From Terriglobia bacterium (lineage in GTDB: Bacteria; Acidobacteriota; Terriglobia; Bryobacterales; Bryobacteraceae), in contig JAIQEX010000065.1 of assembly GCA_020073615.1 (NCBI GenBank), forward strand, positions 1 through 36,986: a stretch of 36,986 bases of DNA. The letters are read 5' to 3'. A program made the translations under genes and the position numbers. Shown piece after piece: positions 1-8,738 of the stretch (position 1 is its first letter; every line of letters begins with the position of its first letter). The notes under the pieces are model-generated. The model ran no database searches. It was given only the letters and a program-made list of their open reading frames with translations, and was not told where the DNA came from.

Positions 1-395
1 TTGTAGATCTGCGACCAGCCGGTGAAATCCGGGTCGCGGCGCATGATGGTCAGGTAGCACTTCACGACATACGCGGCGTTGTCGCGAAACTCGGGGGCGT
101 TGAACAGGGTGGCGACGATCTCCGCCCGTGAGGTGGTGCCGGCGTGGAGCGCGCTCAGGTGGCCTTCCACCTCGCTGGCGATGGGGGAGCGGCCGTAGAG
201 GTCCTGGAACACGCGGCTCAGGAAGATGTCGTCGGCCACGCCGGTGCGAGCGCGGCTGTCGGCCACGGCAGTCCCATGGGTGGAGACGTTGGCTGCAACC
301 GCGGTCTCGGGGCTGTTCTCGTTGGCGCCGGCGGCCCAGAGGGATCCGGAAGCGGCGAGAAAGGCGGTTGCGAAGATCGTCTGCAATTTGTTCAT
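1..395 (-). CDS. Secreted DUF4214-like protein, N-terminal part (cut by window edge)
   Basis: An open frame on the minus strand starts at 395 (an in-frame ATG also lies at 401) and runs off the left edge. An SD-like AGGGTG sits 6 nt upstream of the 395 ATG, which favours that start. The protein begins with a signal peptide (short Lys-containing start, hydrophobic LQTIFATAFLAASGSL, cleavage near WAAGA). After a low-complexity linker comes a helical segment with DDIFLSRVFQDLYGR, then TTSRAEIVATLFNAPEFR, then a CYLTIMRRDPDFTGW repeat. This is the pattern of DUF4214 domains, which occur in secreted or S-layer-like proteins and have no known catalytic role. The C-terminal part is outside the window, so full length and additional domains are unknown. 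Confidence 0.75.
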   Translation of the reverse strand, partial: MNKLQTIFATAFLAASGSLWAAGANENSPETAVAANVSTHGTAVADSRARTGVADDIFLSRVFQDLYGRSPIASEVEGHLSALHAGTTSRAEIVATLFNAPEFRDNAAYVVKCYLTIMRRDPDFTGWSQIY

Positions 396-531
396 GTTCA
401 TCACCCTGTTAACACTTTGTCAGGGGGCGCGAAAAAAGGAGTTATGGGGATGTGAAGGATCTGTAAAAGCGCGCCTATCCCGTTAAAACGATTAGGCCTT
501 GCAGGGTTTTCGCGGCAGGTAATCCGTGATA

Positions 532-1116
532 CTACGGCAGCTCACGAAGCGCCAACGCGACAATGGTCTGGCCACCGGCGCCGGAGGTCGTTTCGAGCTC
601 GCGCAGGAGCCGCGATTCCAGCTCGCCGAAGTCGGCTTCCACTTCGCAAGCGGCGATTTCCTCATCGCTTGCACCACGAAAGCAGAGTGCGCACACGCCC
701 ACGGCATCGGACGGGCGGCGCACCGGCGGGCCAAAGAGACGGCAGGTGATCGGGCGCGCGGCGTAGAGGTCGCAGGTGCCGCTCGCCGGATCGAGTGCGG
801 GACACGGTTCTTCCTCGGCGAAGGCAGCGTCCTCATCGGACAAAACGCCGGTAGCGGGATCGCCCGGGAAATCGGGCAGAATGCGGATCACCGACTCGCG
901 GGCGCGCCCCCGGACGCGGGCGGCGCGGGCGGGATCGCGCGCGGTCAACTCGGAGAGCCCCTCGCGCAGCCGCCGCGCGTCAAGTTGGGTGATGGGAAAC
1001 GGGCCGATGCAGCACTCCGCGCAACCGGGCCGGCACACCAGCCAGGCGCCGCTCCGGCGCACGGCTTCAGCCAGCGCGGCGTCCACGATCTGCACCAGGT
1101 CGCCATCGCCGGACAT
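532..1116 (-). CDS. YkgJ-type cysteine cluster protein
   Basis: This 194-aa protein has the cysteine pattern of the zinc/iron-chelating YkgJ family (CxxxCxxCC). C28, C32, C35 and C36 lie in CRPGCAECC. They are followed by an ITQLDARRL helix, a CPALDPASGTCDLYAARPITCR segment around residue 110 and a further CALC. The middle segment (C-x-L...C-x-Y-x-x-R-P-x-x-C-R) is diagnostic of the family. Family members bind a metal or Fe-S cluster; their reaction is mostly unknown. The frame stays open to 1329, but I chose ATG 1116 because the N-terminus then lands just before the conserved domain and avoids overlap with the divergent radical SAM gene at 1136. Confidence 0.8.
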   Translation of the reverse strand: MSGDGDLVQIVDAALAEAVRRSGAWLVCRPGCAECCIGPFPITQLDARRLREGLSELTARDPARAARVRGRARESVIRILPDFPGDPATGVLSDEDAAFAEEEPCPALDPASGTCDLYAARPITCRLFGPPVRRPSDAVGVCALCFRGASDEEIAACEVEADFGELESRLLRELETTSGAGGQTIVALALRELP

Positions 1117-1135
1117 GCTTCGAGCATAGCGCAGC

Positions 1136-2164
1136 GTGTTACCATCGCTGTTCTTCGAGGCATATCGTTTGCGCAAGGTCCCCCTGGGAGAATCGCTGCG
1201 GATTATCGGCCGCGGGTCGCTGAACTGGCTGGCCGAGCGCCCCATCGTGGTCTCGTTCGAAATCACGGACGCGTGTACGTGCTGGTGCAAGCACTGCGAC
1301 CACGGCGGCCCGCGCGACGAATCGCGCAACCTTGCGCCGGCCGATTACCGCCGCTACATGGACGCCCTGCGCCCGTGCGTGGTACAGGTATCGGGCGGCG
1401 AGCCGCTGCTGCGCGGCGACGTGGTGGACATCGTCCGCCAGATCAAGGGCGGATCGAAGCTGCCGTACACCATCCTGGTTTCCAACTGGTCGCTCATGAC
1501 GGAAGCGAAGTACCTCGACCTGCGCGCCGCCGGCATCGACCAGTTTTCCGTGAGCCTGGATTTTCCCGACGAGCGGCACGACGAGTTCCGCGTCTACCCG
1601 GGGCTGTTCCGCCAATTGGAAGACCTGATTCCGCGCCTGGCGAAGCTGGGGCACGACGATATCGTGTTGAACAGTTGCATTACGAGCGAGAACGTCGCCG
1701 AGATCGGCGCCATCGCCGGCAAGGCGCGCGAGTGGGGCGTGAACCTGTGCTACAGCGCGTACTCGGCGCGGCGCACGGGATGCCGCGACTACTTTCTGAA
1801 CACGCCCGAGCAGCTCGCCCAATTGAACCAGGGGCTGGATGCCGTGGAGGCGCGCCGCGACTCCAGTAACTGGATCGTCAACGCGCCCACCACGCTCGAG
1901 GCCACGCGCCGCTACTTCGCCAACCAGGGCGCGCCCGGATGCAAAGCGGGGCTGCGCTTCCTGGTGGTGACGGCGGATGGGGCGCTGCAACCGTGTTCGA
2001 TGCAGTTCCAGCGCTATCCGCTCGCCGAACGCGCGCGCATGGTCTCGGAATTCACGCACACCAACCAGTGCGGCGAATGTTACGTTTCCATCCGCTCGTA
2101 TCTCGACAAGAGCTTCCCGCAACTGCTTTGGGAAAACGTGAGCGGCTTTCTCTCCTTCAAGTAA
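1136..2164 (+). CDS. Radical SAM protein
   Basis: This 342-aa protein carries the radical SAM signature CxxxCxxC (C47, C51, C54 in ACTCWCKHC), which binds the [4Fe-4S] cluster that cleaves S-adenosylmethionine. An extra cysteine, C49, lies inside the motif. The SAM-binding VSGGEPLL motif follows near residue 95. Late cysteines (GCKAGLRFL, LQPCSMQF, NQCGECYV) resemble a SPASM/twitch-type auxiliary cluster region, so a peptide- or cofactor-modifying enzyme is plausible. The substrate cannot be told from sequence. The start is a GTG, with no in-frame ATG before the catalytic motif. Only 19 nt separate it from the divergent YkgJ-type start, so the promoters of the two genes must overlap or lie within coding sequence. 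Confidence 0.85.
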   Translation: MLPSLFFEAYRLRKVPLGESLRIIGRGSLNWLAERPIVVSFEITDACTCWCKHCDHGGPRDESRNLAPADYRRYMDALRPCVVQVSGGEPLLRGDVVDIVRQIKGGSKLPYTILVSNWSLMTEAKYLDLRAAGIDQFSVSLDFPDERHDEFRVYPGLFRQLEDLIPRLAKLGHDDIVLNSCITSENVAEIGAIAGKAREWGVNLCYSAYSARRTGCRDYFLNTPEQLAQLNQGLDAVEARRDSSNWIVNAPTTLEATRRYFANQGAPGCKAGLRFLVVTADGALQPCSMQFQRYPLAERARMVSEFTHTNQCGECYVSIRSYLDKSFPQLLWENVSGFLSFK

Positions 2165-2935
2165 TCAGTTCAAATGGAAGGTCACGGTGATGCGCGTGAC
2201 TACTTCCACCGGCACGCCATTGAGGCGCGTAGGCTTGTAGACCCATTGGCGGACGGCGCCCAGCGCCGCGCCCACCAGCAGCGGATGGCCGCTCATCACG
2301 CGCAGCTCGCGCAGATGGCCATCGATTCCAATCACGCCTTCCAGCTCGACCACGCCCGAAACACGCGCCGTTCTCGCCAGCGGCGGATAGGGCGGATCGG
2401 GATGATAGACCGGCGCACCCGGGTCCACGACCCCACCCCGCACGCGCTGCGGCACGGCGGGCGCGGGGGCCACCGGAGCCGCGCGGACTTCGGGCGGGCG
2501 CACGGGTGTTGGCACGGCGCGCGCGTCGGGCCGCAGAATGCTATCCAGGAACGCGCCCGGCACGCCGTTCCGTTCGCTGCCGGGCATGCCGCCGGTGACG
2601 GCGGTGAAGGCGATTTCAGCCGGCGGGTCCACGAAGACGACGGGTTTCGCGGGATAGCGAACCGGGTAGATCAGTTGGTTGGCGACGATTTGCCGCGCCG
2701 GCTGCGCGGCCGTACGGGTACGCGGACGGAGGCCAGGATCGGGCGGCGCCGGCGCTGGCGGCACGGGCGGCAGAAGAGCGGTCCGGAACGCTTGCAGGGG
2801 CGGCATGACCTGCGGAAACACCATGGGCGCGAGCACCGCGCAGGCCAGCAGCAGCGTCTCTCCGGTGAGACCGGCGCACGTGTTCCAGAGCCGCCTGGCG
2901 GGCGGGCCGTATGAGATAGTCGACTGTTCGAACAT
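2165..2935 (-). CDS. TonB-family energy transducer-like protein
   Basis: This 256-aa protein has a short cytoplasmic start, one hydrophobic segment (about residues 22-42, TLLLACAVLAPMVF), a proline-rich periplasmic linker (about 45-175) and a C-terminal TonB domain (YPPLARTARVSGVVELEGVI ... VRQWVYKPTRLNGVPVEV). TonB proteins couple the inner-membrane proton motive force to outer-membrane receptors. Many Acidobacteriota encode multiple such proteins without neighbouring ExbBD, as here. The start at 2935 is well supported: AGGAGG lies 7 nt upstream. The frame stays open to 3034, but that extension lacks similar support. The gene ends directly at the end of the convergent radical SAM gene (2164/2165), leaving no space between the two stops. 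Confidence 0.85.
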   Translation of the reverse strand: MFEQSTISYGPPARRLWNTCAGLTGETLLLACAVLAPMVFPQVMPPLQAFRTALLPPVPPAPAPPDPGLRPRTRTAAQPARQIVANQLIYPVRYPAKPVVFVDPPAEIAFTAVTGGMPGSERNGVPGAFLDSILRPDARAVPTPVRPPEVRAAPVAPAPAVPQRVRGGVVDPGAPVYHPDPPYPPLARTARVSGVVELEGVIGIDGHLRELRVMSGHPLLVGAALGAVRQWVYKPTRLNGVPVEVVTRITVTFHLN

Positions 2936-3075
2936 AGTGGTGCCTCCTGTCTTTAGGCGGGGTGGGTGTCCCGGCCTGCCTCCGCGCAGAAGGCGTGCGC
3001 CGCGCGGCGGCGGGTGGATCAACCTCCACCCCAATAGACACCGGGCCGGAAAAGAAGTTCCTCTAAGATGAGAGG

Positions 3076-3993
3076 GTGCAATTGCCGGCGGAGGTGCTTC
3101 GCAACATCGAGGAGCGAGCCGCAGCGGTGGGCTTCCCCGCGCTGAAGCGCGCGGCGGCGGAACTATCCGCCGCCTACCGCGCAGGACGCGCGCTCCACGC
3201 GGGCAGCCCCGCCAACGTCGCTGCCTACCTGGTGACGCGCATGCCCGCGACCTACGCGGCGGCGTACGCCGCGCTTCGCGGGGTGCGCGAGCGCGTGGGC
3301 GCGGTCGCGAGTGTGCTCGATATCGGCGCGGGGACCGGCGGCGCTTCGCTGGCCGCCCGCCAGTGGTTCCCCGATGCCGCGATCACTATGATCGAGCGCG
3401 ATCCCGATAGGGTGGCAGCGGCGCGCGCCTGGCTCCCCGATGCCGCCGTGACCGTCGCAGACGTCACGCGCATGGACGCCTTGCCGCCGCACGACCTGGT
3501 GATGGCCGCCTACTCGCTGGGCGAGCTCGGGCGTTTCCCCGCTGCGCGATTGTGGCAGGCGGCGCGCGTGGCCCTGGTGGCCATCGAGCCCGGCACGCCG
3601 CGCGGCTTTGCCCTGATCCGCGGGCTCCGCCAGGAACTGCTGGACGCGGGCGCGCGCATGGTCGCGCCCTGCCCCGCCGAAACCGCGTGCCCCATGGCGC
3701 AACCCGGCTGGTGCCATTTCGCCGCGCGCGTGGAGCGTTCCTCCCTGCATCGCCGGATCAAAGATGCGGAGCTGGGTTACGAAGACGAGAAGTTCAGCTA
3801 CGTAGCCCTGGCGCGGGCGCCGGTGGAACTGCCCGCGGGGCGCATCATACGCCACCCGCAGCACCGGCCGGGGTTGATCGTGATCGAGACCTGCACGCCC
3901 GCCGGATTACGCCTCGAGCGGATCTCGCGGCGCGAGCGCGAGCGTTTCCGCGCGGCGCGAAAAGCGGCGTGGGGCGACGCCGTTATATCATGA
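3076..3993 (+). CDS. Rsm22-type rRNA methyltransferase-like protein
   Basis: This 305-aa protein has a class I SAM-binding motif ([14 protein letters not shown], about residues 80-93), acidic loop IERDPDRV and a GEL motif near 150. The later part matches the Rsm22/METTL17 family, proposed to act on the small ribosomal subunit. Cysteines C199, C205 and C213, plus C273 further on, have the spacing of the four [4Fe-4S] ligands of that family. The [19 protein letters not shown] segment is also typical. Bacterial members are uncharacterised, and some homologues appear to be assembly factors rather than active enzymes. The start is GTG at 3076. The TGA stop overlaps the ATG of the HD-domain gene (ATGA), so the two are probably translated together. 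Confidence 0.8.
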   Translation: MQLPAEVLRNIEERAAAVGFPALKRAAAELSAAYRAGRALHAGSPANVAAYLVTRMPATYAAAYAALRGVRERVGAVASVLDIGAGTGGASLAARQWFPDAAITMIERDPDRVAAARAWLPDAAVTVADVTRMDALPPHDLVMAAYSLGELGRFPAARLWQAARVALVAIEPGTPRGFALIRGLRQELLDAGARMVAPCPAETACPMAQPGWCHFAARVERSSLHRRIKDAELGYEDEKFSYVALARAPVELPAGRIIRHPQHRPGLIVIETCTPAGLRLERISRRERERFRAARKAAWGDAVIS

Positions 3994-4589
3994 TCTCCAT
4001 GCCCGATCGCGAACAGGCCTGGAACATTCTGTGCGAATTCACCAAGACCGAGGGGCTGCGCAAACATGCCCTGGCCGTGGAAGCCTGTGTGGCGGCGTAT
4101 GCCGCGAAGCTCTCCGCAGACCAACAGAAGTGGCGCGTGGCCGCGCTGCTGCACGATTTCGACTGGGAGATCCACCCCACGCTCGAGGAGCATCCGCAGA
4201 AAGGCGAGCCCATTCTGGCGGAGCGCGGCGTGGAGGAAGAGATCCGGCGCGCCATTCTCTCGCACGCCAATCACACCGGCGTCGAGCGGCGGTCGCCGCT
4301 GGAAAAAACGCTGTACGCGTGCGACGAGCTGGCCGGCTTCATCACCGCCATCTCCTACGTGAAGCCGCACCGCAGCGTCTTCGAAGTGGATGTGGCTTCG
4401 GTGAAGAAGAAGATGAAAGACAAGGCCTTCGCGCGCAGCGTGAACCGGCAGGATATTATCGAGAGCGCCCAGGAGCTGGGCGTGCCGCTCGACGAGCACA
4501 TCGATTTCTGCGTGAAGGCGATGCAGGCCCACGCCGGCGAGTTGGGGCTGCAAGGCAGCGCGGACGCGTCGGGAGCGGTATCGCGCTGA
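3990..4589 (+). CDS. HD-domain phosphohydrolase-like protein
   Basis: This 199-aa protein of the HD superfamily shows H26 in RKHALAVE, the HD pair H55-D56 in [10 protein letters not shown], and a downstream ILSHANHTG histidine segment, matching the metal ligands of HD hydrolases of the HDIG type. Such proteins hydrolyse phosphate esters of nucleotides or related molecules; the substrate here is unknown. The start at 3990 overlaps the TGA of the preceding Rsm22-type gene (ATGA); a second in-frame ATG lies at 3999. The protein is entirely soluble by sequence, with a Lys-rich stretch ([10 protein letters not shown]) after the HD core. It ends 44 nt from the end of the convergent histidine kinase gene. 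Confidence 0.8.
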   Translation: MISMPDREQAWNILCEFTKTEGLRKHALAVEACVAAYAAKLSADQQKWRVAALLHDFDWEIHPTLEEHPQKGEPILAERGVEEEIRRAILSHANHTGVERRSPLEKTLYACDELAGFITAISYVKPHRSVFEVDVASVKKKMKDKAFARSVNRQDIIESAQELGVPLDEHIDFCVKAMQAHAGELGLQGSADASGAVSR

Positions 4590-4633
4590 GAACACCGGGT
4601 CCCGCGGCCGGAAAATGAGCGCGCCGGCCGGCG

Positions 4634-7585
4634 TCAGGCCCGGACCGGAACTTGCGGGTACACTACGCGTTCGATGGCGGCGAACAACTCGGCGGGCTGG
4701 ATCGGTTTCTGGACGTAGCCGTCCATGCCGGCCGACAGGCAGCGGTCGCGATCGCCGGACATGGCATGGGCGGTCATGGCGATGATGGGCGTTCGCCGGC
4801 CGGTGTCGCGTTCGCGGGCGCGTATGGCGGAGGTCGCCTCGAAGCCGTTCATAACGGGCATTTGCACGTCCATCAACACGGCATCGAAGGGCCGCTCGGC
4901 GAACGCGGCCACCGCCTCGGCGCCGTTGGCGGTCACCACCACGCTGTGCCCGCGCTTCTCGAGCAGGCGCACGGCGAGCCGCTGGTTCACCGCGTTGTCT
5001 TCGGCCAGCAGGATGGCGAGCGGCCGGGCTGGCGCCGCGGCCAGGTCTCTCGTCATGGCCCCTCCGCCCGCCAATGGGGCGGTGCTCCCCAGGTCGGCGG
5101 CCGCCGCCGCGAGGGCTGACAGGCCTTCCAACGCCTGGCGGGGAAATGCGGCATCCGGAATTGTGGAAGAAGGCGCGCGCCGGAACCGGGCGGTGAAGTG
5201 GAATTGGCTGCCGTTGCCCGGTTCGCTCTCGACCCAGATGCGCCCCCCCATCATTTCGACGTACCGCGCGCAGATGGTCAGGCCCAGACCGGTGCCGCCA
5301 TAGCGGCGCGTGTGCGATCCATCGGCCTGCGAAAACGCCTCGAACACGAAGGCCTGCTTGTCCGGCGGGATGCCGATGCCGGTGTCCGTTACCGTGAAAT
5401 GCAGCAGCGGGCTCTCCGCCTGCTCCTCCAGCCGCACCTCCACCATCACCCGCCCCCGCTCGGTGAACTTGACGGCATTGCCCATCAGGTTGATCAACAC
5501 CTGGCGCAGACGCAGGGGATCGCCCACCAGGCGGTTGGGCACGCCGGAGTCCACAGCGCAGAGCAGTTCCAGGCCTTTCTGGCGCGCGCGCAGGTCGAGG
5601 ATGCTGGCGGAGGTATGCACCGCTTCGCGCAGGTCGAAGGCCACGGCATCGAGATCGAATCGGCCGGCTTCGATTTTGGACAGATCCAGGATGTCGTTAA
5701 TGATGCGCAGCAGCGAATCCGCCGAACCGCGGACCGTAGTCAGATATTCGCGCTGCTCCGCCGTCAGCGGCGTGTCCAGGGCCAGTTCGGTCATGCCGAT
5801 GATGCCATTCATGGGCGTGCGGATTTCATGGCTCATGTTGGCCAGGAATTCGCTCTTGGCGCGGTTGGACGCTTCGGCCTCTTCTTTGGCGGCGCGCATG
5901 GCTTCCTGCGCGGCCTTCTGCGCGGTGATTTCGCGTGAGAACGCAAAGGAGAACTCCTGGCCTCCGAACTCGAGATATTTGGCGATAACTTCAACGGGAA
6001 AAACACGGCCCGTCCGGTCGCGGTGCCGGGTTTCAAAGGACAGGGAACCAGACGCCTTTTGAGCCTTCCAGGACGCCTGCCACTGGTCCGCCCCAAAATC
6101 GGGATCGAAATCCGATACCGTCATGGAAAGCAGCTCCTGCCGGGAACAGCTCAGCTCCTGGGCGGCCGCTTCATTGGCATAGACGATCCGGCTGCCGGGG
6201 TCGAGCCACATGACCGAGATGGGAGCATGCTCCACCGAGAACTGCGTCAGGCGCAGCGATTCCTCGGCGCGCTTGTGATCGGATATGTCGCGGAAGGTAA
6301 CTACCGCGGCGACGATTTTCCCTCCCTTTACGGCCGGGTGAGACCAATACTCCGCCGGGAAACTGGTTCCATCGGCCCGCCACAGCACTTCGTCGTCGGA
6401 GTGCGCCCCTTCGCCCTGCCGGATTGCGCAGTGAATGCGGCACTCGGTCATGGCATAGGGCTCTCCCCCGGCGTGACTGTGGTGTATCAGGGCGTGAACG
6501 TTCTTGCCCAGCAGGTCTTCGGCGCGCTCGTACCCCAGCAGGCGCAGGCAGGTGCGATTGGCGAACGTGCAATTGCCATCCAGATCCATGCCGTAGATCG
6601 CTTCCGCGGTCGAGTCCAGCAGCAGGCGGATTCGTTCGTCGCTCTCCCGCAGGGCTTCTTCGCCCCGCTTGCGCTCGATGAACTGCGCGATGTTGCCGGC
6701 CACTGAGGCGAACGTCTGTAGGGCGACCCCGGTCAGGGGGTGGCGCGCGAATGCCGCCGCCACGCCAACTACATGGTCCCCTACCTTCAGCGGGTAGCCG
6801 GCGAAGGCCACCATGCCTTCGCGGCGGGCCCACTCCTGGTCGCCCACCCAGGAATCCTGGGTGACCTGGTTGCTCAAATGGGGCTCGCCTTCCTGGGCGA
6901 TGCGCCCGATTTTGAACCGGCCGACCGGCACGCGCGCGTGGCCGCCGTCGATATGGGTATACATGCCCGCGCTGGCCTCGAGTTCAAGCATGTTATCCGC
7001 GTGGTTCAAGGTCCAGATCCGGGCGAAAGCCCCGCCCATCTGGCGTACCAGGATCTCGGCACACTGCTGCAATCCGGCGCGCAGCGTTTCCGCCCGGCTG
7101 ATGGCGACCGCCGTTTCGGCCACCATTTCCGCCATGCGATGCTGCTCCGCCATCTCCGCCTGCATGCGGAGCCGCTCCGTGACGTCGAGGGCGAAGATCG
7201 CTTCTGCGCGCCGGCCCTGAAACAGCACCGGGCTGGCAACGATCTCGACGCTGATGAGGCTGCCGTCTTTCTTGCGGTGGCGCCAGATGCCCGCCGAGTA
7301 GCTCGACGGTCCGGCCGGCTCCAACCCTTCGACCAGCCGGGGAACATCCTCCGGAGGCCGGATGTCCGCGATGGTCATGGACAGGAATTCCGCGCGCGTG
7401 TATCCATATTGGCGCACCGCGGCGTCATTGACCTCCAGAAACCGCAGGGTTTCGAGACAGTACACCCACATGGGCAGCGTGGTCGTCTGAAACATCTGCC
7501 GACACACCGACTCCTGCTGCCGCCCGGCTTCGTCGTCGCCGTCCGCCAATACGCGCAATGGGCTACTGCCTGGAAGGGAATGCAT
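4634..7585 (-). CDS. Hybrid sensor histidine kinase (PAS-GAF-PAS-PAS-HK-REC)
   Basis: This 983-aa hybrid kinase has no obvious membrane segment. Domains in order are PAS (about 25-140), GAF (about 150-305), PAS (about 310-440), PAS (about 445-560), HisKA with phosphoacceptor His586 in [12 protein letters not shown], HATPase (N box in [11 protein letters not shown] boxes TDTGIGIPP and GGTGLGL), and a C-terminal receiver with Asp906 in VLMDVQMP and Lys in YVQKPI. It is probably a cytoplasmic sensor in which PAS/GAF domains detect a small ligand or redox state and phosphate moves from His586 to Asp906. No HPt domain or response regulator gene is adjacent, so an unlinked partner must finish the relay. 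It is divergent from the ROK kinase gene. Confidence 0.95.
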   Translation of the reverse strand: MHSLPGSSPLRVLADGDDEAGRQQESVCRQMFQTTTLPMWVYCLETLRFLEVNDAAVRQYGYTRAEFLSMTIADIRPPEDVPRLVEGLEPAGPSSYSAGIWRHRKKDGSLISVEIVASPVLFQGRRAEAIFALDVTERLRMQAEMAEQHRMAEMVAETAVAISRAETLRAGLQQCAEILVRQMGGAFARIWTLNHADNMLELEASAGMYTHIDGGHARVPVGRFKIGRIAQEGEPHLSNQVTQDSWVGDQEWARREGMVAFAGYPLKVGDHVVGVAAAFARHPLTGVALQTFASVAGNIAQFIERKRGEEALRESDERIRLLLDSTAEAIYGMDLDGNCTFANRTCLRLLGYERAEDLLGKNVHALIHHSHAGGEPYAMTECRIHCAIRQGEGAHSDDEVLWRADGTSFPAEYWSHPAVKGGKIVAAVVTFRDISDHKRAEESLRLTQFSVEHAPISVMWLDPGSRIVYANEAAAQELSCSRQELLSMTVSDFDPDFGADQWQASWKAQKASGSLSFETRHRDRTGRVFPVEVIAKYLEFGGQEFSFAFSREITAQKAAQEAMRAAKEEAEASNRAKSEFLANMSHEIRTPMNGIIGMTELALDTPLTAEQREYLTTVRGSADSLLRIINDILDLSKIEAGRFDLDAVAFDLREAVHTSASILDLRARQKGLELLCAVDSGVPNRLVGDPLRLRQVLINLMGNAVKFTERGRVMVEVRLEEQAESPLLHFTVTDTGIGIPPDKQAFVFEAFSQADGSHTRRYGGTGLGLTICARYVEMMGGRIWVESEPGNGSQFHFTARFRRAPSSTIPDAAFPRQALEGLSALAAAAADLGSTAPLAGGGAMTRDLAAAPARPLAILLAEDNAVNQRLAVRLLEKRGHSVVVTANGAEAVAAFAERPFDAVLMDVQMPVMNGFEATSAIRARERDTGRRTPIIAMTAHAMSGDRDRCLSAGMDGYVQKPIQPAELFAAIERVVYPQVPVRA

Positions 7586-7670
7586 AAACCAGCCCCCAGC
7601 GCTCGGCCGGGTCCGCCTAACTTCTTATCGGCCGCGTTTGCGGATTCCTAAACGATGGCCAGCCGGGCCA

Positions 7671-7740
7671 CGGCAAGCATGCCCCACCGCTGCGAAGATC
7701 GGCCGGTTTGGTGGGGCATGCTTTAGCTTGCCGATTTTTT
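7671..7740. repeat. Palindromic element with 14-bp perfect arms
   Basis: Arms 7675-7688 (AAGCATGCCCCACC) and 7710-7723 (GGTGGGGCATGCTT) are perfectly complementary around a 21-nt loop. A second pairing, CGGCAAGC (7671-7678) with GCTTGCCG (7726-7733), overlaps the first. A run of six T follows (7735-7740), giving terminator form on the plus strand. The element lies between two divergent genes, where no terminator is needed, so a dispersed REP-like palindrome is an alternative. Confidence 0.65.
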
Positions 7741-7811
7741 CCCCGGCGCCTGGGCAGGCGGTATGCGGAGCACTACAAGAATGTGACAGACTTGCGGGAG
7801 CGGGGTGGCGC

Positions 7812-8738
7812 ATGAGCGTGTTCGGTGCGGTTGAGGCGGGCGGGACCAAGTTCGTGTGCGGCGTGGGAACCGGTCCGGACGACCTGATCACCGCCAGCTT
7901 TCCGACCACGTCGCCGGAAGCTACGGTCGAAGCCATCGGCCGGTTCTTCGAGCGGCAGGCCGGCGCGGAGCTGGCCGCCATGGGGATCGGGTCGTTCGGT
8001 CCGGTCGATCTCGACCCGGGATCGGCTACCTTTGGCTATATCACTTCCACTCCCAAGCTGGAGTGGCAGCAGTATGACCTGGCCGGAGAGGTGGGACGCA
8101 TGCTGGGCGTGCCGGTGGGCTTCGATACCGATGTCAACGCGGCGGCATTGGGCGAAGCGCGCTGGGGCGCGGGGCGGGGAATTAGCGACTTCCTCTACCT
8201 GACGGTGGGCACCGGCATCGGCGGCGGCGCGATGGCGCACGGCAAGCTCCTGCACGGCCTGGTGCATCCCGAGATGGGGCACATCCCCATCCCCCACGAC
8301 CGGGCGGCCGATCCGTATCGCGGCGGGTGTCCGTACCACGGCGATTGCCTGGAAGGGCTGGCCTCGGGACCGGCCATGGAGGCGCGCTGGGGCATGCCCG
8401 CGCAGGAGTTGCCGGCCGGTCATCCGGGCTGGGCGCTCGAAGCGCACTACCTGGCCCTGGGCCTGGCCACGTGGGTGTGCACGCTGTCGCCGCGGCGCAT
8501 CATACTGGGCGGCGGCGTCATGCAGCAGCCCGCGCTGTTCCCCCTGGTACGGCGGGAGCTGGCGCACACCCTCAACGGCTACATCCGCGCCCGCGAGCTG
8601 AGCGAGAACCTCGACCGCTACGTGGTGCCGCCGCAGCTTGGCAGCCGGTCGGGCGTGCTCGGCGCCCTGGTGCTGGCGGAAGAGGCGCACCGGACATCGC
8701 GTGCGCGAATCACGGCCAACGCCGCGGCGGAGGAATAA
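7812..8738 (+). CDS. ROK-family sugar kinase (fructokinase-like)
   Basis: This 308-aa ROK kinase phosphorylates a hexose, most likely fructose or a related sugar, with ATP in the cytoplasm. Visible motifs are the N-terminal phosphate loop AVEAGGTKF (about residues 6-14), catalytic Asp107 in DTDVNAAALGEA, the ATP-binding GTGIGGGA (133-140), and a zinc-binding-type cluster from HPEMGH (H157) through GGCPYHGDC (C173, H176, C179). The PYHGDCLEGLASGPA stretch resembles the YdhR/GmuE fructokinase branch more than the glucokinase branch, but the substrate is inferred. ATG 7812 follows a purine-rich GGGGTGG. The TAA stop overlaps the start of the MFS gene (TAATG at 8736-8740), implying translational coupling with a sugar importer. 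Confidence 0.9.
   Translation: MSVFGAVEAGGTKFVCGVGTGPDDLITASFPTTSPEATVEAIGRFFERQAGAELAAMGIGSFGPVDLDPGSATFGYITSTPKLEWQQYDLAGEVGRMLGVPVGFDTDVNAAALGEARWGAGRGISDFLYLTVGTGIGGGAMAHGKLLHGLVHPEMGHIPIPHDRAADPYRGGCPYHGDCLEGLASGPAMEARWGMPAQELPAGHPGWALEAHYLALGLATWVCTLSPRRIILGGGVMQQPALFPLVRRELAHTLNGYIRARELSENLDRYVVPPQLGSRSGVLGALVLAEEAHRTSRARITANAAAEE

Noticed and set aside
526-1869. 447-aa plus-strand open frame across the YkgJ and radical SAM genes
   Set aside because: It spans two real genes in another frame and carries no family motif.
4590-4633. Bidirectional terminator between the HD gene and the histidine kinase gene
   Set aside because: CGGCCGG-type arms are present, but no T run follows on either side, so I did not call it.
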